Part shown: positions 8,995 through 19,411 of the stretch, piece by piece
Layout of the letters: the number at the start of each line of letters is the position of its first letter
Position numbering within the stretch: position 1 is the stretch's first letter
Assembly: GCF_003201655.1 (NCBI RefSeq)
Contig: NZ_QJJU01000013.1
Span: forward strand, 94,973-158,972
Direction of reading: 5' to 3'
Length of the DNA stretch: 64,000 nucleotides
From: Mycolicibacterium moriokaense
GTDB taxonomy: Bacteria; Actinomycetota; Actinomycetes; Mycobacteriales; Mycobacteriaceae
Made by a program: the position numbers and the translations under genes
The notes under the pieces: generated by a model
The model's database searches: none
What the model saw: only the letters and a program-made list of their open reading frames with translations
What the model was told of the DNA's origin: nothing

Positions 8995-9158
8995 GCGGAA
9001 ACGCCAAATCTATTGGCGCAGTTTCGTTTCCGAGGCACGCCAACATGGCTGCAGGCAGCTACTAGCGACTCTAACCAAAATTCGTGGCACCCGTCATAAA
9101 GCCCGCTAGGGTGTGGGTAAGCTCACATCGACAGCCCACGAGGGAGCGTTTGCTCGGT

Positions 9159-9530
9159 ATGGATTTGTACACCCCAATATTGGTGCTCGGCGCGATCGCG
9201 GCAGCGTTCGCGATCGGGTCGGTCGGCATTGCGCTTTTGGTCGGCCCGCGCCGCTATAACCACTCCAAGCTCGAGGCCTACGAGTGCGGCATCGAGCCGG
9301 TGCCCGAGTTGGCCAGCGCCCATTCGGCGGGCCAGCGATTTCCGATCAAGTACTACCTGACGGCGATGTTGTTCATCATCTTCGACATCGAGATCGTCTT
9401 TCTCTATCCGTGGGCGGTCGCGTTCGACAGCCTCGGGATGTTTGCGCTGGTAGAGATGCTTCTATTCATGGTCGTCGTGTTCGTGGCCTACGCCTATGTG
9501 TGGCGCCGGGGAGGCCTGACATGGGACTAG
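9159..9530 (+). CDS. nuoA: NADH-quinone oxidoreductase subunit A
   Basis: A 123-residue membrane subunit of complex I with three transmembrane helices and the conserved YECGIEPVPE loop after the first helix. It helps form the quinone-site and proton-channel junction. I use ATG 9159, where homologues begin. TTG 9150 is in frame and closer to the AGGGAG at 9141-9146, so the exact start is open. The 164 bp before it hold the presumed nuo promoter. It overlaps nuoB by 10 bases. Confidence 0.93.
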   Translation: MDLYTPILVLGAIAAAFAIGSVGIALLVGPRRYNHSKLEAYECGIEPVPELASAHSAGQRFPIKYYLTAMLFIIFDIEIVFLYPWAVAFDSLGMFALVEMLLFMVVVFVAYAYVWRRGGLTWD

Positions 9531-10075
9531 AGGAAAAGCTGCCCGGCGGCATCCTGCTCTCGACGGTCGAGAAGGTGGCCGGCTACATCCGGAAGGGCTC
9601 CTTGTGGCCCGCGACCTTCGGCCTGGCCTGCTGTGCGATCGAGATGATGGCGACGGCCGGACCACGATTCGACATCTCGCGGTTCGGCATGGAGCGGTTC
9701 TCGGCGACGCCGCGACAGGCCGACCTGATGATCGTCGCGGGTCGGGTCAGCCAGAAAATGGCACCGGTGCTGCGCCAAATCTACGACCAGATGGCCGAGC
9801 CCAAGTGGGTGCTTGCGATGGGTGTTTGCGCGTCGTCTGGCGGCATGTTCAATAACTACGCGATCGTCCAGGGCGTCGACCACATCGTCCCCGTCGACAT
9901 CTACCTGCCCGGATGTCCGCCGCGCCCTGAGATGCTTTTGCACGCAATCCTCAAGCTGCACGACAAGATTCAGGAGATGCCGCTCGGCGTCAACCGCGAG
10001 GAGGCGATCCGCGAAGCCGAGCAGGCGGCACTGGCGGTAACCCCGACCATCGAGTTAAAGGGGCTGCTGCGGTGA
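9521..10075 (+). CDS. nuoB: NADH-quinone oxidoreductase subunit B
   Basis: A 184-residue peripheral-arm subunit that binds the terminal iron-sulfur cluster N2, the electron donor to menaquinone. The expected ligands are visible: adjacent Cys37-Cys38 (LACCAIEMM), Cys103 (GVCASSGG) and Cys132 (PGCPPRPE). The start ATG 9521 overlaps the nuoA stop, and the end overlaps the nuoC GTG by 4 bases. Confidence 0.95.
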   Translation: MGLEEKLPGGILLSTVEKVAGYIRKGSLWPATFGLACCAIEMMATAGPRFDISRFGMERFSATPRQADLMIVAGRVSQKMAPVLRQIYDQMAEPKWVLAMGVCASSGGMFNNYAIVQGVDHIVPVDIYLPGCPPRPEMLLHAILKLHDKIQEMPLGVNREEAIREAEQAALAVTPTIELKGLLR

Positions 10076-10760
10076 CTGAGAACGGATCAGACCACCAGAA
10101 CGAAGCTCCCGAGGTAATCGGTGTACGCCGCGGCATGTTCGGGGCCGAGGGCAGCGGTGACACGTCCGGATACGGCCGCCTCATCCGTCCTGTGGAGCTG
10201 CCGGGGAGCTCTCCGCGGCCGTACGGCGGCTTTTTCGACGACGTCGTCGACAAACTGGCCGGCGTTCTCGGCGAGGACAACTACGCCGAGTCCATCGAGC
10301 GGGTGGTGGTCTACCGCGACGAACTGACGCTGGAGGTTCGGCGCGAGCACCTGCCCGCGGTGGCGCAGGCATTGCGCGACGACCAGGGGCTGCGCTTCGA
10401 GCTGTGCCTGGGCGTCAGCGGCGTGCACTACCCCGACGACAGCGGACGTGAGCTGCACGCCGTTTATCCGCTGATGTCGATCACCCACAATCGCCGCATC
10501 CGTGTCGAGGTCGCCACACCCGACGCCGACCCGCACATCCCGTCGCTGTACTCGGTGTATCCAACCGTCGACTGGCACGAGCGGGAGACATACGACTTCT
10601 TCGGCATCATCTTCGACGGTCATCCCGCGCTGACCCGCATTGAGATGCCCGACGACTGGGTCGGGCACCCGCAGCGCAAGGACTACCCGTTGGGCGGAAT
10701 CCCGGTGGAGTACCACGGCGCCGAGATCCCACCGCCCGATCAGCGGAGGGCCTACAACTG

Positions 10761-10761
<1 letters not shown>
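10072..10761 (+). CDS. nuoC: NADH-quinone oxidoreductase subunit C
   Basis: A 229-residue 30-kDa-type subunit of the complex I peripheral arm, separate from NuoD (not fused as in enterobacteria). The family signature ETYDFFGIIFDGHPALTRI precedes PDDWVGHPQRKDYPLGG. It starts at GTG 10072 in a GTGA overlap with nuoB and shares one base with nuoD. Confidence 0.95.
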
Positions 10762-12097
<1,336 letters not shown>

Positions 12098-12101
<4 letters not shown>

Positions 12102-12883
12102 GTGTGTTCCTCGAGCTGGGCCAGCGGCCAGATGAGCCCGGCCCACCCATCCACGGACCCAAAACCTATCCGGCCGACGTCCAGGCGCGTCTGGCTGCCG
12201 ACGCCCAAGGTGTCATCGCCCGCTATCCGCAGGGCCGGTCGGCGTTGTTGCCGCTGCTGCACCTCGTGCAGTCCGAAGATGGCTGCCTCACCTCTGCGGG
12301 CATCGCCTTCTGCGCGCGACAGCTGGGATTGACCGACGCCGAAGTCACCGCCGTGGCCACCTTCTACTCGATGTACCGCCGCACGCCGACGGGTGAGTAT
12401 CTGGTCGGGGTGTGCACCAACACGTTGTGCGCGATCATGGGCGGCGACGCGATTCTCGAAGCGCTGCAGGATCATCTGGGCCTTCACGCGGGCGAGACGA
12501 CTGAGTCCGTTGATGGAGGGCCAAGCGTCACGCTCGAGCACATCGAGTGCAATGCCGCATGTGATTACGCACCGGTCGTGATGGTCAACTGGGAGTTCTT
12601 CGACAACCAGACACCGTCGTCGGCCCGCGACCTCGTCGACGAACTGCGCGCGGGCCATCCGCCCCTTCCGACCCGCGGCGCGCCGTTGTGCACCTTCAAG
12701 GAGACCTCGAGAGTCCTTGCCGGCCTGCCCGATCCAGAGGCCGCTGCCGCGCAGACGTCGGCCGGGGACGCGACGCTGGCCGGCCTGCGGATCGCGAAGG
12801 AAAAGGGCATGAAGGCCCCCGATCCGGCCGCGACGCCAAACGATCCCGAAACCAGCCCGGACGCAACGGAATCCAAGAAATGA
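12098..12883 (+). CDS. nuoE: NADH-quinone oxidoreductase subunit E
   Basis: A 261-residue 24-kDa-type subunit with a thioredoxin-like [2Fe-2S] domain: the ligand pairs are in GVCTNTLCAIMGG and ECNAACDYAP. It works with NuoF in the NADH-input module. The C-terminus is extended by a Pro/Thr-rich acidic tail of about 50 residues, as in other mycobacteria. It starts at GTG 12098 and overlaps nuoF by 4 bases. Confidence 0.94.
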
Positions 12884-14196
12884 CGCCACTGACTCCCGTC
12901 CTGAGCCGGTTCTGGGACGAGCCAGAGCCCTGGTCGATGGACACGTACCGCCGCCACGACGGCTACCGCGCGCTCGACCGCGCCCTCGGGATGGATCCCG
13001 ACGGTGTCATCGCGCTTGTGAAGGATTCGGGTCTGCGGGGCCGCGGTGGTGCGGGCTTCCCGACGGGCACCAAGTGGTCCTTCATCCCGCAGGACGACAC
13101 CGGCGCAGGCGCCAAGCCGAAGTACCTGGTGGTCAACGCCGACGAGTCGGAACCCGGTACGTGCAAAGACATCCCGCTGATGCTGACGACGCCCCACTTC
13201 CTGGTGGAGGGTGTCATCATCGCGGCGTACGCGATCCGGGCGCACCATGCCTTCATCTACGTCCGCGGCGAGGTCCTCCCGGTGCTGCGCCGACTGCAGG
13301 CTGCGGTCGCCGAGGCCTATGAAGCGGGCTACCTGGGCACCGACATCAAAGGGTCCGGCTTCGACCTGGAACTGATCGTGCATGCAGGGGCGGGCGCTTA
13401 CATCTGCGGCGAGGAGACCGCGCTGCTGGACTCGCTGGAAGGGCGGAGAGGACAGCCGCGGCTACGCCCTCCTTTCCCCGCTGTCGCAGGCCTGTACGCC
13501 TCCCCCACCGTGGTCAACAACGTGGAGTCGATCGCCAGCGTACCGCCGATACTGCTCAATGGTGTGGACTGGTTCCGGTCGATGGGCACCGAGAAGTCGC
13601 CCGGTTTCACGCTGTACTCGCTGTCCGGTCACGTCACGACCCCCGGGCAGTACGAGGCGCCGCTGGGAATCACGTTGCGGGAACTGCTGGACTACGCCGG
13701 CGGTGTCCGCGCCGGACACTCGCTGAAATTCTGGACGCCGGGCGGCTCGTCGACGCCGCTGCTGACCGACGAACACCTCGACGTGCCACTGGATTACGAG
13801 GGCATGGCAGGGGTTGGGTCGATGCTGGGCACCAAGGCATTGCAGATATTCGACGAGACCACCTGTGTGGTGCGCGCGGTGCGTCGGTGGACCGAGTTCT
13901 ACGCGCACGAGTCGTGTGGCAAGTGCACGCCGTGCCGGGAGGGCACCTACTGGCTGGCGCAGATCTACGAACGCCTAGAGACCGGAACGGGCACCGAGGC
14001 CGACATCCAGAAACTCCTCGACATCTCCGACACCATCTTCGGAAAGTCGTTCTGCGCGTTGGGCGACGGCGCCGCCAGCCCGATCATTTCGTCGATCAAG
14101 TTCTTCCGCGACGAGTACGTCGCGCACCTGGCCGGCGGCTGTCCGTTCGACCCGCACGCCTCCACGCTGATGGCCACGGAAGGGGTGGGTGTCTAG
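12880..14196 (+). CDS. nuoF: NADH-quinone oxidoreductase subunit F
   Basis: A 438-residue NADH-oxidising subunit. The glycine-rich GLRGRGGAGFPTGTKW binds NADH/FMN, and ESCGKCTPCREGTYW plus the later FCALGDGAA provide the four cysteines of cluster N3. It starts at ATG 12880, overlapping nuoE, and abuts nuoG. Confidence 0.96.
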   Translation: MTPLTPVLSRFWDEPEPWSMDTYRRHDGYRALDRALGMDPDGVIALVKDSGLRGRGGAGFPTGTKWSFIPQDDTGAGAKPKYLVVNADESEPGTCKDIPLMLTTPHFLVEGVIIAAYAIRAHHAFIYVRGEVLPVLRRLQAAVAEAYEAGYLGTDIKGSGFDLELIVHAGAGAYICGEETALLDSLEGRRGQPRLRPPFPAVAGLYASPTVVNNVESIASVPPILLNGVDWFRSMGTEKSPGFTLYSLSGHVTTPGQYEAPLGITLRELLDYAGGVRAGHSLKFWTPGGSSTPLLTDEHLDVPLDYEGMAGVGSMLGTKALQIFDETTCVVRAVRRWTEFYAHESCGKCTPCREGTYWLAQIYERLETGTGTEADIQKLLDISDTIFGKSFCALGDGAASPIISSIKFFRDEYVAHLAGGCPFDPHASTLMATEGVGV

Positions 14197-16590
14197 ATGA
14201 CGCAGACCGCCGATACCGGCACCGGCACAACGCCCGTCGAGATGGTGAACCTCACCATCGACGACGTGGAGATCAGTGTGCCGAAGGGCACCTTGGTGAT
14301 TCGGGCCGCTGAGCTGATCGGTGTCCAGATCCCACGGTTCTGCGACCACCCGTTGCTCGATCCGGTCGGCGCATGCAGGCAATGCCTTGTCGAGGTCGAG
14401 GGCCAACGCAAGCCGATGGCGTCGTGCACTATCACCTGCACGCCCGACATGGTGGTGCGCACCCAGAACACCTCCGAGTCCGCCGACAAGGCGCAGCACG
14501 GGGTGATGGAACTGCTTCTCATCAACCACCCGCTGGATTGCCCGGTGTGCGACAAGGGCGGCGAATGCCCCCTGCAAAACCAGGCGATGTCCAACGGGCG
14601 GGTGGAAACCCGATTCGAGGACGTCAAGAGGACGTTCCCCAAACCCATCAACATCTCGTCCGAGGTGCTGCTGGACCGGGAGCGCTGCGTGTTGTGCGCC
14701 CGCTGCACCCGGTTCTCCGAGCAGATCGCCGGTGACCCGTTCATCGAACTGCTCGAACGCGGTGCGCTGCAACAGGTCGGGATCGCTCCCGGCGAGCCTT
14801 TCCAGTCGTACTACTCGGGCAACACTGTGCAGATCTGTCCCGTCGGGGCACTCACCGGCGCGGCCTATCGCTTCCGGGCCAGGCCTTTCGACCTGGTGTC
14901 CAGTCCAAGTGTGTGCGAGCACTGCGCGAGCGGATGCGCGGAGCGCACCGACCACCGCCGCGGAAAAGTCCTGCGTCGCTTGGCCGGTGACGACCCCGAG
15001 GTCAACGAAGAGTGGAACTGCGACAAGGGTCGCTGGGCGTTCACCTACGCCACCCAGGGTGACCGCATCACCACCCCGCTGATCCGCGAAGGGGACGGCT
15101 CGCAGCGGCCTGCCTCGTGGTCGGAAGCCCTCAATGTCGCGAGCGCCGGCCTGGCCGCGGCGGGCGCACGCACAGGCGTTCTCGTCGGTGGCCGGGTAAC
15201 CGTGGAAGACGCATACGCCTACTCGAAGTTCGCCCGAATGATCCTGGGCACCAACGACATCGACTTCCGGGCCCGTGCACACAGCTCCGAGGAAGCCGAC
15301 TTCCTCGCCACACACATCGCGGGCCAGCCGATGACCGTAACCTACACCGACCTCGAGAACGCGCCTGCGGTTCTGCTGGCCGGGTTCGAACCTGAAGAGG
15401 AATCGCCGATCGTCTTCCTGCGGCTACGCAAGGCCGTCCGCAAGAAGGGTTTGCAGGTCAAGTCGATTGCGCCGTTCGCCACCCGCACCCTGACCAAACT
15501 GCAGGCACAACTGGTTCAGACAGCACCTGGCGGCGAGGCGGCAACGCTGGACGGTTTAGTCGGCGACGATCACTTGAAGCTGCCCGGCTCGGTCATTCTG
15601 GTCGGCGAGCGGCTGGCCACCTCGCCGGGAGCACTCTCGGCCGCAAGCAGGTTGGCGGCGGCGACGGGCGCCCGGCTGGCATGGATTCCGCGTAGGGCCG
15701 GTGAGCGAGGCGCCCTCGAGGCAGGCGCGCTGCCCGGCCTCCTGCCCGGCGGTCGACCGCTCAGCGATGCGTCGGCACGCGAACAGACCGCCGCTGCATG
15801 GAATGTCGGCGATCTGCCGTCGACACCCGGCCGCGACACCGCGGGGATCCTCGAAGCAGCGCGAAGCGGCGAACTGGGCGCTCTGCTAGTCGGCGGCGTC
15901 GAACTCGCAGACCTCCCGGACCCCGATGCCGCGGTGGCCGCGATCGACGCCGCGCCATTCGTGGTCAGCCTCGAGCTACGGGAGAGCGCGGTGAGCGCGC
16001 TCGCCGACGTGGTGTTCCCAGTCGCGCCTGTCGTCGAGAAGGCAGGCGCATTCGTCAACTGGGAGGGCCGGATTCGCCCGTTCAAACCTGCGCTGGATAC
16101 CAATGCGATTCCCGATCTGCGCGTACTGGCCTACCTCGCAGACGAATTCGGCTCCGATCTGAACATGTCGTCCGCATCCGTCGCCAGTGAAGAGATGGCA
16201 CGGCTCGGGTTGTGGGGCGGCCCGCGACCGGTTGCCCCCAATGTGACGCCGTCGCAGCCCGCACGACCCGGTAAAGGACAGGCCCTGCTGGCCAGCTGGC
16301 GGATGCTGCTCGACGACGGGCGCCTGCAGGACGGCGAACCACACCTGGCGGGCACTGCACACCAGCCAGTCGCACGTCTTTCGGCCGTCACCGCCGCCGA
16401 GATCGGCGCAGGAGAAGACGATCTGGTGAGTGTGAGCACCGATCGCGGCGCGATCACGCTTCCGCTGGCGATCACTGACATGACCGACGGCACCGTCTGG
16501 TTGCCGCTGAACTCCCCCGGCTCGGCGGTGTACCCGCAACTCGGTGTCACGGCGGGCCAGGTCGTCTCGATCGGACGGGCAGATCGATGA
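14197..16590 (+). CDS. nuoG: NADH-quinone oxidoreductase subunit G
   Basis: A 797-residue iron-sulfur subunit. The N-terminal ferredoxin-like part has CDHPLLDPVGACRQCL and CTITC ([2Fe-2S]). CPVCDKGGECPLQ and CVLCARCTRFSEQ with a later CPVGALT hold [4Fe-4S] clusters. CEHCASGCAE after it matches the extra N7-type cluster. The C-terminal half is the molybdopterin-oxidoreductase-like domain, inactive in complex I. ATG 14197 follows the nuoF stop directly. Confidence 0.95.
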   Translation: MTQTADTGTGTTPVEMVNLTIDDVEISVPKGTLVIRAAELIGVQIPRFCDHPLLDPVGACRQCLVEVEGQRKPMASCTITCTPDMVVRTQNTSESADKAQHGVMELLLINHPLDCPVCDKGGECPLQNQAMSNGRVETRFEDVKRTFPKPINISSEVLLDRERCVLCARCTRFSEQIAGDPFIELLERGALQQVGIAPGEPFQSYYSGNTVQICPVGALTGAAYRFRARPFDLVSSPSVCEHCASGCAERTDHRRGKVLRRLAGDDPEVNEEWNCDKGRWAFTYATQGDRITTPLIREGDGSQRPASWSEALNVASAGLAAAGARTGVLVGGRVTVEDAYAYSKFARMILGTNDIDFRARAHSSEEADFLATHIAGQPMTVTYTDLENAPAVLLAGFEPEEESPIVFLRLRKAVRKKGLQVKSIAPFATRTLTKLQAQLVQTAPGGEAATLDGLVGDDHLKLPGSVILVGERLATSPGALSAASRLAAATGARLAWIPRRAGERGALEAGALPGLLPGGRPLSDASAREQTAAAWNVGDLPSTPGRDTAGILEAARSGELGALLVGGVELADLPDPDAAVAAIDAAPFVVSLELRESAVSALADVVFPVAPVVEKAGAFVNWEGRIRPFKPALDTNAIPDLRVLAYLADEFGSDLNMSSASVASEEMARLGLWGGPRPVAPNVTPSQPARPGKGQALLASWRMLLDDGRLQDGEPHLAGTAHQPVARLSAVTAAEIGAGEDDLVSVSTDRGAITLPLAITDMTDGTVWLPLNSPGSAVYPQLGVTAGQVVSIGRADR

Positions 16591-17810
16591 CCTACCCCGA
16601 TCCGACCCTCTTCGGCCATGATCCGTGGTGGCTCATAATCGCCAAGGCGCTCTTTATCTTCGTGTTCCTGATGCTGTCCCTGTTGGTGGCGATCCTCCTC
16701 GAACGCAAAATCCTCGGTTGGATGCAGATGCGTCCGGGCCCGAACCGCGTCGGACCGTGGGGTCTGCTGCAGTCGTTGGTTGACGGCGTCAAGCTGGCCC
16801 TCAAAGAGGGCCTCGTTCCCGCCGGGGTGGACAAGTTCATCTACCTTGCGGCGCCGGTCATCTCGGTGGTTCCCGCGTTCATCGCGTTCTCCGTCATCCC
16901 GATGGGCGGTGAGGTGTCGGTGTTCGGCCACCGAACCGCATTGCAGCTGACCGATATGCCCGTCGCGGTGCTGTTCGTGCTCGCCGCGACATCGATCGGT
17001 GTGTACGGAATCGTGTTGGCGGGTTGGGCGTCCGGCTCCACCTATCCGCTGCTGGGCGGGCTTCGGTCCAGCGCACAGGTGATCTCGTATGAGATAGCCA
17101 TGGCTCTATCGTTCGCGGCGGTGTTCATCTACGCGGGCACGATGTCGACGTCGGGAATCGTCGCGAGCCAAGTCGGCCTCTGGTACATCTTCCCGCTGCT
17201 GCCGTCGTTCGTGGTCTACCTGACCTCGATGGTCGGCGAAACCAACAGGGCCCCTTTCGATCTGCCCGAGGCAGAGGGTGAGCTCGTCGGCGGGTTCCAC
17301 ACCGAGTACTCGTCGATCAAATTCGCGATGTTCATGCTCGCCGAGTACGTCAACATGTTCACAGTGTCGGCGCTGGCGACCACGCTGTTCCTCGGCGGAT
17401 GGCATGCCCCGTGGCCCATCAACATGTGGGACGGCGCCAACACCGGCTGGTGGTCGCTGTTGTGGTTCATCGCGAAGGTCTGGACATTCATGTTCCTGTT
17501 CTTCTGGCTGCGGGGAACGCTGCCCCGGATGCGCTACGACCAATTCATGGCACTCGGCTGGAAGGTGCTGATCCCGGTCTCGCTGGTCTGGATCGTGATC
17601 GTCTCCAGCGCCCGCGCGCTGCGCAACCAGGGCTATGGCCAGGTCGCCACCGGACTGATCACCGTGGGCGCCGTGGTCGCGCTGATCATTCTGTTCGCGC
17701 TGTGGAGAGCCGTGCGGGCCAGAAACATTCGGAAGATCCCCGAGCAGGCCGTGGATGCGGGCGTGTTCCCGGTGCCACCCCTGCCGACAAAGGAGAAAAC
17801 CGATGCCTAA
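16587..17810 (+). CDS. nuoH: NADH-quinone oxidoreductase subunit H
   Basis: A 407-residue multi-pass membrane subunit that connects the quinone cavity to the antiporter-like subunits. ILLERKILGWMQMRPGPNRV and GETNRAPFDLPEAEGELVGG are the conserved loops lining the quinone path. It starts ATGA-overlapped with nuoG, and its 3' end overlaps nuoI by 8 bases. Confidence 0.96.
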   Translation: MTYPDPTLFGHDPWWLIIAKALFIFVFLMLSLLVAILLERKILGWMQMRPGPNRVGPWGLLQSLVDGVKLALKEGLVPAGVDKFIYLAAPVISVVPAFIAFSVIPMGGEVSVFGHRTALQLTDMPVAVLFVLAATSIGVYGIVLAGWASGSTYPLLGGLRSSAQVISYEIAMALSFAAVFIYAGTMSTSGIVASQVGLWYIFPLLPSFVVYLTSMVGETNRAPFDLPEAEGELVGGFHTEYSSIKFAMFMLAEYVNMFTVSALATTLFLGGWHAPWPINMWDGANTGWWSLLWFIAKVWTFMFLFFWLRGTLPRMRYDQFMALGWKVLIPVSLVWIVIVSSARALRNQGYGQVATGLITVGAVVALIILFALWRAVRARNIRKIPEQAVDAGVFPVPPLPTKEKTDA

Positions 17811-18342
17811 ATTCCTCGATGCCATCGCGGGATTCGGAGTCACGTTCGGCACGATGTTCAAGAAGCGGCTCACGGAGGAATACCCGGAGAAGCCGGGCCC
17901 GGTCGCCAAGCGCTACCACGGCAGGCATCAGCTCAACCGTTATCCCGACGGTCTGGAGAAGTGCATCGGCTGCGAGCTGTGCGCGTGGGCGTGCCCTGCC
18001 GACGCCATCTTCGTCGAAGGCGCGGACAACAACGAGGACGAACGATTCTCGCCCGGCGAGCGTTACGGCCGCGTCTACCAGATCAACTATCTGCGGTGCA
18101 TCGGCTGCGGCCTGTGCATCGAAGCCTGCCCGACCCGCGCGCTGACGATGACCAACGAATACGAGATGGCCGACGACAACCGGGCCGACTTGATCTGGGG
18201 CAAGGACAAACTGCTCGCCCCGCTTCTGCAGGGCATGCTGCCGCCCCCGCATGACATGGCGCCGGGCAGCACCGACGAGGATTACTACCGCGGCAACATC
18301 AAGCCGATCGAAGCGGAGCCGATCACCGGAGACGCCAGGTGA
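17803..18342 (+). CDS. nuoI: NADH-quinone oxidoreductase subunit I
   Basis: A 179-residue peripheral subunit with two [4Fe-4S] ferredoxin motifs, CIGCELCAWACP and CIGCGLCIEACP (clusters N6a and N6b), that relay electrons to NuoB. ATG 17803 has an AAAGGAG ribosome site about 7 bases upstream, inside the end of nuoH. It overlaps the nuoJ GTG by 4 bases. Confidence 0.95.
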   Translation: MPKFLDAIAGFGVTFGTMFKKRLTEEYPEKPGPVAKRYHGRHQLNRYPDGLEKCIGCELCAWACPADAIFVEGADNNEDERFSPGERYGRVYQINYLRCIGCGLCIEACPTRALTMTNEYEMADDNRADLIWGKDKLLAPLLQGMLPPPHDMAPGSTDEDYYRGNIKPIEAEPITGDAR

Positions 18343-19115
18343 TCATCGAGTTCCTCGCCGCTGCGCCCGCCGACGTCGCCGGGCACACCTCGACGCCGGA
18401 GGCAGTGGTGTTCTGGGTGTTCGGTGCCGTCGCGTTGATCGGAGCCGTCGGCGTGGTCGCCGCCCAGAAGGCCGTCTACTCCGCGATGTTCCTGGCCAGC
18501 ACGATGATCGCGCTTGCGGTCCTGTACATCGCGCAGGACGCACTGTTCCTCGGTGTCGTGCAGGTGGTGGTCTACACCGGCGCGGTCATGATGCTGTTCC
18601 TGTTCGTGCTGATGCTGATCGGCGTCGACACGTCCGAAGCGCTTGCGGAAACCCTTCGCGGGCAACGCATGGCGGCGATGGTGATCGCTTTCGGCTTTGG
18701 GATTCTGCTGATCGGCGGAATCGGGAACGTCTCCGCTGCCGGATTCACCGGCCTGGCGCAGGCGAACGCAGGCGGCAACGTCCAGGGGCTGGCGGCGCTG
18801 ATCTTCACCAAGTACCTATGGGCATTCGAGCTCACAGGGGCCCTGCTCATCACGGCTGCCCTCGGCGCCATGGTGTTGGCCCACCGCGAACGCTTCGAAC
18901 GGCGCAAGACGCAGCGTGAACTGGCCCACGAGCGCTTCCTGCCGGGCGGACACCCGACGACACTGCCCAATCCCGGCGTGTACGCCCGTAACAACGCCGT
19001 CGACATGGCCGCCCGCCTGCCCGATGGATCGGATTCCGAGCTGTCGGTCAGCGCCCTGCTGCAGAAGCGAACCGTCAGCCAGAGCAATGGCCATGGGGGT
19101 GCCGATGAATCCTGA
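18339..19115 (+). CDS. nuoJ: NADH-quinone oxidoreductase subunit J
   Basis: A 258-residue membrane subunit with five predicted helices in the first 170 residues, including QVVVYTGAVMMLFLFVLML, the family signature helix. It is followed by a hydrophilic C-terminal extension of about 80 residues. It starts at GTG 18339 and overlaps nuoK by 11 bases. Confidence 0.94.
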   Translation: MIIEFLAAAPADVAGHTSTPEAVVFWVFGAVALIGAVGVVAAQKAVYSAMFLASTMIALAVLYIAQDALFLGVVQVVVYTGAVMMLFLFVLMLIGVDTSEALAETLRGQRMAAMVIAFGFGILLIGGIGNVSAAGFTGLAQANAGGNVQGLAALIFTKYLWAFELTGALLITAALGAMVLAHRERFERRKTQRELAHERFLPGGHPTTLPNPGVYARNNAVDMAARLPDGSDSELSVSALLQKRTVSQSNGHGGADES

Positions 19116-19404
19116 CAACTACCTCTACCTGTCGGCGCTGCTGTTCACGATCGGCGCGGCGGGAGTGCTGCTGCGCCGCAACGCCATTGTCATGTTCATG
19201 TGCGTCGAGTTGATGCTCAACGCCGCGAACCTCGCGTTCGTCGCGTTCTCCCGCATGCACGGCCATTTGGACGGTCAAGTGGTGGCGTTTTTCACCATGG
19301 TGGTCGCCGCCTGCGAAGTGGTGGTCGGTCTTGCGATCATCATGACCGTCTTCCGCACCCGCCGCTCGGCCTCGGTCGACGACGTCAGTCTGCTGAAACA
19401 CTAA
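19105..19404 (+). CDS. nuoK: NADH-quinone oxidoreductase subunit K
   Basis: A 99-residue three-helix proton-channel subunit. FMCVELMLNAANLAFVAF holds the conserved membrane glutamate, and VVAACEVVVGLAIIMTVF holds the second one. I start at ATG 19105 because homologues begin MNPxNYLYLS. Upstream in-frame ATG 19087 and 19093 and GTG 19099 are possible but would add unmatched residues. Confidence 0.94.
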   Translation: MNPDNYLYLSALLFTIGAAGVLLRRNAIVMFMCVELMLNAANLAFVAFSRMHGHLDGQVVAFFTMVVAACEVVVGLAIIMTVFRTRRSASVDDVSLLKH

Positions 19405-19411
19405 GGCTGCC